In this document: positions 1-6,589 of the stretch, one piece after another
Layout of the letters: the number at the start of each line of letters is the position of its first letter
Numbering within the stretch: the first letter of the stretch is position 1
From: Bacteroidota bacterium
GTDB taxonomy: Bacteria; Bacteroidota; Bacteroidia; Bacteroidales; B18-G4
DNA: 8,764 nt
Direction: 5' to 3'
Assembly: GCA_003648575.1 (NCBI GenBank)
Contig: QMPN01000124.1
Coordinates: 1 to 8,764, forward strand
Notes under the pieces: generated by a model
What the model was told of the DNA's origin: nothing
The model's database searches: none
What the model saw: the letters and a program-made list of their open reading frames with translations, nothing else
Position numbers and translations under genes: made by a program

Positions 1-507
1 ATGAACTGGACTTATGATGATGAAAGCAAAAGCGATGACCAGTGGATTTATCTTCCAGCATTAAAAAAGGTAAAAAGAATTTCCAGCGACAGCAAAAGCG
101 ATTATTTCATGGGCTCCGACTTTACCTACGATGACCTTGGCGACCGCAAACTGGATGATGACGCCCATCAATTGATTGGAGAAGAAACCATTGATGGCGT
201 AGATTATTATGTGGTTGAAAGCACACCAAAAGAAGAAGATTATATATACTCCAAAACAAAAACATGGATACGTAAAGATAATTTCATCGGTTTAAAAAAG
301 AAGTTTTATGACGAAGATGAAGACTTACTGAAAATCTTAAAGATTAAAAAGGTTGAAGAGATCTCCGGTTTTCTGGTAATCACAAGATCCGAAATGGAGA
401 ATGTGCAAAATGACCATAAAACAACAATGGTTTTAAGTGATATAGAAATCAACACTGGCATTTCCGATTCAAAATTTTCCGAAAGAATGATGATGAGAGG
501 GATGTAG
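1..507 (+). CDS. LolA-like outer membrane lipoprotein-sorting protein, C-terminal part (5' end outside window)
   Basis: The reading frame is open from base 1 to a TAG stop at 505-507 and gives 168 residues. Residues 15-27 (WIYLPALKKVKRI) and 36-46 (FMGSDFTYDDL) are the hallmark segments of the LolA-like family annotated as outer membrane lipoprotein-sorting protein (Pfam 17131 type). These are periplasmic LolA/LolB-fold proteins thought to carry a lipid or lipoprotein ligand. Family members are usually about 250 residues with a signal peptide. No signal peptide is visible here, so the Met at base 1 is probably internal and the gene starts upstream of the window. The rest is highly charged and ends MMMRGM. 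It lies 136 bp upstream of a DUF1302-like barrel gene on the same strand, an arrangement commonly found next to RND/MMPL exporters. The family call is fairly firm; the exact ligand is unknown. Confidence 0.82.
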   Translation: MNWTYDDESKSDDQWIYLPALKKVKRISSDSKSDYFMGSDFTYDDLGDRKLDDDAHQLIGEETIDGVDYYVVESTPKEEDYIYSKTKTWIRKDNFIGLKKKFYDEDEDLLKILKIKKVEEISGFLVITRSEMENVQNDHKTTMVLSDIEINTGISDSKFSERMMMRGM

Positions 508-515
508 CAGTGACC

Positions 516-539
516 TTCCAGCGTCTGAAAGACGTGGAA
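516..539 (+). other. Small hairpin just after the LolA-like gene
   Basis: TTCCA (516-520) and CGTC (522-525) pair with GACG (531-534) and TGGAA (535-539), leaving a one-base bulge (G521) and a five-base TGAAA loop. It starts 9 nt after the upstream stop codon. No T-run follows, so it does not look like a standard intrinsic terminator. It could be an RNA-stabilising or attenuating hairpin between two co-transcribed genes. The pairing is seen directly; the role is a guess. Confidence 0.4.
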
Positions 540-643
540 AAGCTACTATCTAATGCGAAATATTTAATCTGGTTTTGGTTGGTAACAGAAATCCTAAGAT
601 CCTGACAGAATAATAGACACTTAAATAATTAAACTGAAAAAAA

Positions 644-1885
644 GTGAAAACTAAAATCTTAATATTAGCAACAATGCTTTTGGTGAGCCAAATGTCATTT
701 TCTCAAAAAGTTGATATCAATGGTTTTGTAAGGAATTACACAGGGCTGGAATATAAAAGCGGAGACTTCAATATGCTTCAAAATACGCTTAACCTTAATT
801 TTGACATGATGGGTGACAGGGTTGCCTTTAAAGCAAATCCCATGGTTTATCTATATGGGATTGACAGCCTGGATTTTCGTTTGCGAGAGATCTATCTCGA
901 TCTATACTTTGACAATTTTGATATCCGGCTTGGTAAGCAGCAAATTGTTTGGGGAAAAGCTGATGGGGTGTTTATCACAGATATTGTTTCGCCTCTAAAT
1001 TTAACCGAGTTCCTGTTGCCTGATTTTGATGAGATCAGGATTGGCGTTTATGCCGCCAAAATTGATTATTATTTTGGCAATAGTGCTCTCGAATTAATTT
1101 GGAAACCAATTATTGCCGGCAATGAACTTCCCGGACCAGGCTCAATATGGTATAAACCGCCCGAATTCCCGGTCCCCCCAACTTTCGATTATTCAAAGGA
1201 AAATATAAAACCCACCCTTGCAAACAGTGAAGTTTATCTGAAATATTCGTTGTCTTCTTCTGCCATTGACTTCGATTTGATGGGAGCTTATACCTGGGAT
1301 GCCACACCAAGCATGTATACAGAAAAGGAATTTCAAATGGATTCGATGGGAAATCCTGTCCTTAGCGGATTACTCATCACTCCAGAACACCACCGCTTGT
1401 ATGTTGCAGGCGGTTCATTTTCATCCACACTCAAAAGTTTTGTTATTCGCGGAGAAGCTGCTTATTACAACGGAAAATATTTCCAAACAGCAGATCCCAT
1501 GGCAAACGGCGCCCTCACAAAAAAAGATTATTTACACTATGTTGTCGGTCTTGATTATGCTGTTGGTCATTTGAAACTTAGCGCCCAGTTTATTCAGAAA
1601 TATATTTTGGATTACAATGATTTTATTGAAGAAAAAGAGTTTGGCAATACCATGACATTTCTTGTACGTTACGATGCAATGCGAGAAACACTTCATCTGG
1701 AACTCTTTTCTTATGTCGGGTTAAATTATGGGGATGCACTTATCAGGCCCAAAGTAACCTACGATTTCAGCGATAGTTTCAATATATTACTGGGTGCAAA
1801 TATTTTTGTTGGTGACGAAAGGGGTATGTTTGGCCGTTATGATGATAACTCTATGATTTATACGAAAATTAAATACAATTTCTAA
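644..1885 (+). CDS. DUF1302-like outer membrane beta-barrel protein
   Basis: This 413-residue protein starts at GTG 644. That start gives a complete signal peptide (MKTKILIL, a hydrophobic run, then SFSQ, cleavage near residues 20-21), whereas the next in-frame Met (residue 11) would cut into it. No Shine-Dalgarno sequence is present, only an A-rich leader. The mature chain alternates polar and hydrophobic residues throughout and ends in an aromatic residue (YTKIKYNF), as outer-membrane barrels do. Residues 79-118 contain LREIYLDLYFDNFDIRLGKQ followed by IVWGKADG, which closely resembles the DUF1302 signature (Y-D-L, then LGKQ..xWG). DUF1302 proteins are paired with LolA-like DUF1329 proteins and RND transporters in other phyla, and the gene upstream here is LolA-like. 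A role as the outer-membrane part of an envelope export or lipid-trafficking system is therefore inferred. The substrate is unknown. Another porin-like function is possible. Confidence 0.8.
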   Translation: MKTKILILATMLLVSQMSFSQKVDINGFVRNYTGLEYKSGDFNMLQNTLNLNFDMMGDRVAFKANPMVYLYGIDSLDFRLREIYLDLYFDNFDIRLGKQQIVWGKADGVFITDIVSPLNLTEFLLPDFDEIRIGVYAAKIDYYFGNSALELIWKPIIAGNELPGPGSIWYKPPEFPVPPTFDYSKENIKPTLANSEVYLKYSLSSSAIDFDLMGAYTWDATPSMYTEKEFQMDSMGNPVLSGLLITPEHHRLYVAGGSFSSTLKSFVIRGEAAYYNGKYFQTADPMANGALTKKDYLHYVVGLDYAVGHLKLSAQFIQKYILDYNDFIEEKEFGNTMTFLVRYDAMRETLHLELFSYVGLNYGDALIRPKVTYDFSDSFNILLGANIFVGDERGMFGRYDDNSMIYTKIKYNF

Positions 1886-1973
1886 AAGATGTTAAGACTA
1901 TGTTTTTTGGTATACGTTTTCATTTCTATTTCATCAATTTCAATTGCGTAACAAGCCGATGAAAACCCAACGC
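1886..1973. other. Convergent intergenic gap without a clear terminator
   Basis: This 88-bp gap separates the ends of two convergent genes, the barrel gene (+) and the shorter protease gene (-). An 8-bp inverted repeat (GTTTTCAT at 1916-1923, ATGAAAAC at 1959-1966) encloses a 35-nt loop. That is too open for a convincing intrinsic terminator. Nothing else is recognised here. Confidence 0.4.
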
Positions 1974-3842
1974 CTAATATATCACCAGCGGCAAATGATC
2001 CACCATAATATTGGTTGTGATCCTGAGAACATAAGTACCTGCCTTGAGGTCACCAACGGAAATAGTCCATATGCCTGAGCTTGCAGCTGAGTTTGTATAT
2101 TTTCGTGCTATCCTGCCCTGCATGTCAAACACTTCTACTTCGATATATTCCACCTGGCGGCGTCCGAAGTCAAGGGTTATCTTTTCATTGGCGGGATTTG
2201 GATATAAATTGGGGGTAACCCTGACATAGCCCTTACGAAGAAGGGTATCTGACAATAATCCATCCGCAACAATGAGGCTTACATTCCATAATCCATAGTC
2301 GTTATAAACGATCCTGTAAGGGTTTTGAACGTTCTGCAGGGAGGGATCGCCTCCTGAGAAAGCCCATGCCCATGATTCCGGTTCTCCTCCCGAGCGATCA
2401 GTAAAAGAAACCTGACCACCAATACTGACCACCGTAGTGTCGGCATCAAAATTAGCAATGAGGCGATTGCCATATCCAAAGCCATTTAAGCTCTGAGCTC
2501 CCGTATTATCGGGATCCAGGTATGGCCTGAGCTGTGCTCCGCCGGGGCTGCCATTGGAAGACCAGTGATAGGAGAATTTGCCATAATAATCGGGGCCAAG
2601 TAAATCCTGGCATGAGGCCGCACCACCGGTGAGGGTACCGACGATCCTGCCGGTATTATCAAAGATAGGTGAACCTGAAGAACCACCCTCAGTCACACCA
2701 TGTCCGCTGGCGGTCTCTGACCAAACCACTTTCCAATAGTATCCATTGGGATCCTGGCTGCTTGTACCATACTGAACAGACAGCAGGGGGTTTGTAAAGG
2801 TAGATATCTTTTTGATATCACCCTTGGGATGATGGATGCCGGTACCTGACGGACTGGCCACACCATCCCTGTTCCAACCTGAAAAATAAGGATTATAGTT
2901 CTCCGGGATATTATGATTCAGCTCAAGCAATTTAAAATCAGAACCTGCAGTGGTGCCCGATGGCGCCTCCGCCAGCAATGTTGATCCCGTAATAGTATTC
3001 GGGGGTGGATTTTCATCAGGATCTTCGCAGCCGAGGGCTTCATAATTAAAATGAAAGACCCATTGAGAATAATCACTCAATGAGGCTGATGAACCGCAAT
3101 GCCGTGCAGTTAAAAAATAGGGGGTGCTATCCTGCCTGACATTATTAATCAGTGCTCCGGTGCACAGGTAGGTACCCAAGCCAGCCTTGATAACGATCTT
3201 GCCGACACTCCTCTTCTCATTTTGCCATGATTCGCCTTCGGGGCAATTTACATTTACCTCACATGCCCCGGACGGACCCTTTTCCATAAAATCCAGGTCA
3301 CGGTAAACATAGTGTACCTGGTAGATATCGATCCTTGGTTCTTCTAAATTCTGTCCTGGCGCATCGTATTCAAGCAGCAGTTCGTCTCCAATAATTAGTT
3401 CAGTGGCAAAATACCCACCCGAGGGATTGTTACGGGAAGTGAAAGCACCTATGAGTTGCGATTTGTCTGCTGAGTAGATAAAAAGTCTCCCTCCTTCCGG
3501 GATACTGAAATGGCTATAATAAAGTATTATGCCACTGGCTTTCTCTGCCTTTATGCCCAGGCTGAGAAAACGGCCTTTCGAACCTGGATTCGACCAGGCT
3601 CCATCCCTGCTTAAACTTATATCGACCGGGATACCCACTGCGATACGGTAAGGTGGCGTTTCACCGGTAGCCGACAAATCTTCTTTAAGCTCTACATCCA
3701 GATTCGGAACGGCAAGTTGTATAGTCTTCACATCCATCGATCCACGATCGGACACGAAACCCATCGGGATGCCTCCCTCACTAAGCTGAGCGTATAATGT
3801 GACCGAAAGTAAAAGAAATATTATTGCAAATAATTGCTTCAT
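1974..3842 (-). CDS. Secreted lysyl-endopeptidase-like serine protease with one PKD domain and T9SS type A sorting domain
   Basis: This 622-residue protein is organised as a signal peptide (1-18, ending LYA before Q19), a pro-region (about 20-188), a trypsin-fold catalytic domain (about 189-450), one PKD domain (about 462-543) and a C-terminal T9SS sorting domain (about 546-622, beginning LYPNPANEKITLDF). The triad is His248 (TARHC), Asp302 (GSDFKLLEL) and Ser389 (GGSSGSP). The domain start SGACEVNVNCPEG resembles the mature N-terminus of Achromobacter protease I, and Lys188 stands just before it, as expected for self-cleavage after Lys. The only six cysteines (194, 200, 227, 249, 272, 411) match the three-disulfide pattern of that enzyme. 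Asp418 (DYYG) sits where its Lys-binding Asp225 falls, so lysine specificity is predicted. It is probably a Sec-exported, T9SS-released or surface-anchored protease for extracellular protein breakdown. The last residues (HLPLVIY) lack the usual basic residue near the end. The reference comparison is from memory. Confidence 0.93.
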   Translation of the reverse strand: MKQLFAIIFLLLSVTLYAQLSEGGIPMGFVSDRGSMDVKTIQLAVPNLDVELKEDLSATGETPPYRIAVGIPVDISLSRDGAWSNPGSKGRFLSLGIKAEKASGIILYYSHFSIPEGGRLFIYSADKSQLIGAFTSRNNPSGGYFATELIIGDELLLEYDAPGQNLEEPRIDIYQVHYVYRDLDFMEKGPSGACEVNVNCPEGESWQNEKRSVGKIVIKAGLGTYLCTGALINNVRQDSTPYFLTARHCGSSASLSDYSQWVFHFNYEALGCEDPDENPPPNTITGSTLLAEAPSGTTAGSDFKLLELNHNIPENYNPYFSGWNRDGVASPSGTGIHHPKGDIKKISTFTNPLLSVQYGTSSQDPNGYYWKVVWSETASGHGVTEGGSSGSPIFDNTGRIVGTLTGGAASCQDLLGPDYYGKFSYHWSSNGSPGGAQLRPYLDPDNTGAQSLNGFGYGNRLIANFDADTTVVSIGGQVSFTDRSGGEPESWAWAFSGGDPSLQNVQNPYRIVYNDYGLWNVSLIVADGLLSDTLLRKGYVRVTPNLYPNPANEKITLDFGRRQVEYIEVEVFDMQGRIARKYTNSAASSGIWTISVGDLKAGTYVLRITTNIMVDHLPLVIY

Positions 3843-3849
3843 CTAAAAG

Positions 3850-3857
3850 CAAAGATA
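3850..3857 (-). promoter_or_regulatory. Possible Bacteroidota -7 element for the shorter protease gene
   Basis: On the minus strand this reads TATCTTTG, an exact match to the Bacteroidota -7 consensus TAnnTTTG. It lies 7 nt before the ATG at 3842, so a transcript from it would be nearly leaderless. No good TTG -33 element lies about 20 nt upstream (ATT is found instead), so the call rests on one half of the promoter. Its position after the terminator of the upstream paralog supports independent transcription. Confidence 0.4.
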
Positions 3858-3893
3858 ATGATTTGGAGCATAAAAATAATTGCAGTAAAAATA

Positions 3894-3924
3894 AAACTGC
3901 CCCGATAAATTATCGAGGCAGTTT
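3894..3924 (-). terminator. Intrinsic terminator of the longer protease gene
   Basis: Two 15-nt arms (3894-3908 and 3910-3924) are complementary except at one position. That position is a G-U wobble in minus-strand RNA but an A-C mismatch in plus-strand RNA, which suggests the minus strand is the functional one. The innermost pairs must open to make a loop. In the minus-strand transcript the stem ends CAGUUU and continues UAUUUUUA, a good U-tract. It starts 24 nt past the TAA stop of the 801-residue protease. Confidence 0.85.
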
Positions 3925-3948
3925 ATATTGTATTTTATTAGGTATCCT

Positions 3949-6354
3949 TTAATTAACCATTGTAACCTTACGGTCGATATGGATATCACCTGATTGTACC
4001 CTCAGCATATATATACCGGCAGGATATTCACTCAGGTCGATGAGCATTTTGTCATGCTCCCCGGAATAGAGTCGTTGATAAACGACTTTCCCTTTTGTAT
4101 CGATCACGTTTACCTGTACATCCTTCATGGTATGGCCAAGGTCGAGTGTGAAGCTACCCTGAGCAGGGTTCGGATATACCGACATACTTTCTTCCAATGT
4201 GGCTTCATCTACGCCAACATCACCTACAACGATATAATCGGTTTTGGTTGTGTAATTCGAGCCCAGATCATTGAAAACGGTAAGCTTGACATTGTAACTA
4301 CCGGCAGAACTATAGGTCACGGCTGGAGGATCCTGTCCATTAAAGGCAGGCGGGCTCGCGCCGAAGAATTTCCATGACCATGTGGTTGGATTATTGATCG
4401 ACATATCGTTGAAGGTTACTGAGCCGCCAACTTCGATATTTGTTACATCTGAGTCAAATTCAGCGAATGGTCCGTCTACAACCACATAGTCTTCCTTTGT
4501 GATAGCATCACTACCATAAGCATTGGTAACAAGCAGTTCCACATCGTAAGCCCCCTGGACATCATATTGTATTCCTGTAGGATTTTGATCTGTAGATGTT
4601 TCCGGAGTTCCACCATAGAAAGTCCATTCCCATGAAATTGGGTCACCGGATGTTTCATCGGTAAAATCGGTAGTCTGTCCTGATACCAGGTAGGTTTCCC
4701 CGGCACTAAAGTTAGCTGTTGGCGCACCCACAATAATCATCTCAGTACTGTCGAGGGTGGCGGTTCCTATTGTATTTGAGGCCTCCAGGGTAACATCGTA
4801 CGCTCCGGGTGTATTATAAGTGACCGACGGTGGAGTTTGTCCGGTATAGCTGGCCGGTGTACCGCCTTCGAAGGTCCATTCCCATTCAAGTGCGTTGCCC
4901 GTGGTCATATCAGTAAATTCTACTGCATCACCTAGCTGTAAAATCGTTTGGTCAGCAGAAAAAGCCGGTGAAGGAGTCGTTCCGCCATAGGTACCTTCCC
5001 ATGTTTCAGGACCATAATCACCCGGGTCGAGCCATGGCTTCAGGCGTTGATTGTTTGCGGTTCCCATCTGATCCCAGGAATATGACATTTTTCCATACAG
5101 GCTATAAAGGGGGTTGTTGCAATTGTCAGCCGGTCCACCGGTAAGGTCTCCAACAACAAGTCCGTCCTGGCTGAAAATTGGTGATCCGGAAGAACCACCC
5201 TCGGTAATGGAAGTACCGTTTGGTGTTTCAGCCCAATGTGATTTCCAGTGCGATAATACACCGTTTCCATTCCATTGTGAAGATGACAACTGATATTTAT
5301 AAGTAGAGATTTTCTTGATGTCTCCAGCAGGATGATGAATGCTCACACCGCTATCGGCACCGATATTTCTGCGGTCCCAGCCATTATAATAAGCATTGTA
5401 TGAAGCCTGAACATCATATTTTAACTCAAGAAGGAGAAAGTCAGATCCCGTTGCATATGGGCCTTCAGATCTTTTCCAGCATCCGTTCATGGAATTTGTT
5501 GACGGGCCCCAGTTTCCTGCGCAGGTCGATGATTCATAGTTGAAATAAAAGATCCACTGGTTCATGTCTGCAGCTGTTGCACCTTCACCGCAATGCCATG
5601 CTGTAAGTATGTATGGTTTAAGGTCCTGCTCAGTGTTGTTGATCAGGGTTCCGGAGCAAAGGTAGTAGCCCCAGCCGATCTTCATGTATTGTTTTACAAC
5701 ACCTCTTTTTTCATCCTGCCAGATATCTCCTTCAGGAGAGCAGTTGATGTTGATCATACACCAGACTGATTTATCTCCGGGACTATCCTCGAAATATATA
5801 CCACGATATGTATAAGCAACTTCAGAGATACTGATCAGTGGCTCTATGGTTTGCTCAGCAGGCTGATAATATTCCAGTGTGACCATGTCACCACCTGTCA
5901 GCTGTGTTGCAAACATGCAATCGGCATTGTTGTTTTGTTCGGTGAAAGCACCAATGATTTCAGATTTATCTTCATTATAGAGATAAAGCTCGCCGCCATA
6001 AGGAAGCCAGAAATTATCATAATATACACCGAGTGCCAGGGCACCGTCAACCTGAATGCTCAGGCGCCAGATCTTACCTCCGTCAGGAAGTTCAGTCCAT
6101 TCACCGGAATTATCAATATCCAGGTTCACCGGAACTGCAACACCCGCCCTGTATGGAGAAGGATTTTCAAGGTCTTCAGCCTCTATCTTCACCATATCGG
6201 GAGCATCAAATTCGTGAAAGTCTACCTTCGCAGGAAGGTCTTGATATAAAGAGCTTTGTGGAAGTCCCGGTACGCTGCGCTGCGCGTGCACGCTCAGTGT
6301 TAATGTCAGTGATAATGCCACCAGCACTACCATCATTGTAAGGATCTTTTTCAT
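3949..6354 (-). CDS. Secreted lysyl-endopeptidase-family serine protease with three PKD domains and T9SS type A sorting domain
   Basis: This 801-residue paralog of the 622-residue protease downstream has a signal peptide (1-24, ending SVHA), a pro-region (about 25-195), a catalytic domain (about 196-455), three tandem PKD domains of 84 residues (461-544, 545-628, 629-712) and a T9SS sorting domain (about 724-801, with VYPNPAQGSFTLDLG and an ending of DRKVTMVN). The triad is His254 (TAWHC), Asp305 (GSDFLLLEL) and Ser389 (GGSSGSP). Cysteines 199, 205, 233, 255, 278 and 412 match the three disulfides of Achromobacter protease I; Cys146 and Cys292 are extra. Lys195 precedes the predicted mature start. 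The residue aligned with the Lys-determining Asp is Ser418 (SLYG), so cleavage specificity may differ from the paralog. It is expected to be an extracellular or surface-attached protease, with the PKD domains as spacers or adhesive modules. It is transcribed separately, with its own terminator at 3894-3924. Confidence 0.93.
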   Translation of the reverse strand: MKKILTMMVVLVALSLTLTLSVHAQRSVPGLPQSSLYQDLPAKVDFHEFDAPDMVKIEAEDLENPSPYRAGVAVPVNLDIDNSGEWTELPDGGKIWRLSIQVDGALALGVYYDNFWLPYGGELYLYNEDKSEIIGAFTEQNNNADCMFATQLTGGDMVTLEYYQPAEQTIEPLISISEVAYTYRGIYFEDSPGDKSVWCMININCSPEGDIWQDEKRGVVKQYMKIGWGYYLCSGTLINNTEQDLKPYILTAWHCGEGATAADMNQWIFYFNYESSTCAGNWGPSTNSMNGCWKRSEGPYATGSDFLLLELKYDVQASYNAYYNGWDRRNIGADSGVSIHHPAGDIKKISTYKYQLSSSQWNGNGVLSHWKSHWAETPNGTSITEGGSSGSPIFSQDGLVVGDLTGGPADNCNNPLYSLYGKMSYSWDQMGTANNQRLKPWLDPGDYGPETWEGTYGGTTPSPAFSADQTILQLGDAVEFTDMTTGNALEWEWTFEGGTPASYTGQTPPSVTYNTPGAYDVTLEASNTIGTATLDSTEMIIVGAPTANFSAGETYLVSGQTTDFTDETSGDPISWEWTFYGGTPETSTDQNPTGIQYDVQGAYDVELLVTNAYGSDAITKEDYVVVDGPFAEFDSDVTNIEVGGSVTFNDMSINNPTTWSWKFFGASPPAFNGQDPPAVTYSSAGSYNVKLTVFNDLGSNYTTKTDYIVVGDVGVDEATLEESMSVYPNPAQGSFTLDLGHTMKDVQVNVIDTKGKVVYQRLYSGEHDKMLIDLSEYPAGIYMLRVQSGDIHIDRKVTMVN
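4219..4974 (-). repeat. Three tandem PKD-domain repeats (252 nt each) inside the longer protease gene
   Basis: The units lie at 4723-4974, 4471-4722 and 4219-4470, each encoding 84 residues with the pattern F.D...G....W.W.F.G..P, then Y...G.Y.V.L...N..G. They are clearly related but well diverged at the protein level, so the duplications are old rather than recent. PKD folds are Ig-like beta-sandwiches typical of secreted Bacteroidota proteins. The single PKD of the neighbouring paralog follows the same pattern. Confidence 0.88.
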
Positions 6355-6411
6355 GTGTAGGTTTAGTTTATCATATTGTTTATCAATCGCGAAGTTAATA
6401 CTTATTTGTTT

Positions 6412-6473
6412 GAATTGGTTAAATCGGTTGAATCAATTGAATTGGTTTATCGGTTAAAACGATTAAATCAGTT
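6412..6473. repeat. Degenerate 9-bp tandem repeat in the divergent gap before hldD
   Basis: Seven units can be read in a row: GAATTGGTT, AAATCGGTT, GAATCAATT, GAATTGGTT, TATCGGTT (8 nt), AAAACGATT, AAATCAGTT. The rough consensus is RAATCGGTT. It lies between the start of the longer protease gene (-) and hldD (+). No start codon or ORF depends on it. It could be decayed simple-sequence repeat or a set of binding sites; the sequence does not decide. Confidence 0.75.
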
Positions 6474-6541
6474 TATGGGAATTCATCCAAAGATCATAGC
6501 CTGGCAATCGATGCCCGAAGCCTATGCCTGACGCTTTTTTC

Positions 6542-6572
6542 TTGCAATCCATGTCATTACAGATTAAATTTG
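6542..6572 (+). promoter_or_regulatory. Bacteroidota-type promoter of hldD
   Basis: TTG at 6542-6544, a 20-nt spacer and TAAATTTG at 6565-6572 match the Bacteroidota -33/-7 consensus (TTG, TAnnTTTG). Transcription would start a few bases downstream, leaving a short leader before ATG 6590. This decides the start: an in-frame ATG at 6524 lies upstream of the promoter and would not be in the transcript. Confidence 0.7.
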
Positions 6573-6589
6573 CAGAAAAACCAGTACGC

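Noticed and set aside
1..3. ATG at the first base as the true start of the LolA-like gene
   Set aside because: The family is longer and has a signal peptide, which is missing here. The window edge simply falls on an in-frame Met.
1916..1966. Inverted repeat GTTTTCAT/ATGAAAAC as a bidirectional terminator between convergent genes
   Set aside because: The loop is 35 nt and the arms are only 8 A/T-rich pairs with no proper U-tract arrangement; it could easily be chance.
1974..6354. Tandem proteases plus neighbours as a new defence or toxin system
   Set aside because: Both are recognisable secreted lysyl-endopeptidase-family proteins with T9SS tails, and the flanking genes are separately transcribed housekeeping envelope genes. 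Nothing indicates a defence locus.
6390..6397. TAACTTCG on the minus strand as the -7 element of the longer protease gene
   Set aside because: It has one mismatch to TAnnTTTG and no TTG at the right spacing upstream, so it is too weak to annotate.
6524..6589. N-terminal extension of HldD from ATG 6524
   Set aside because: It puts 22 unrelated residues before the Rossmann strand and lies upstream of or within the promoter. ATG 6590 matches the family N-terminus.
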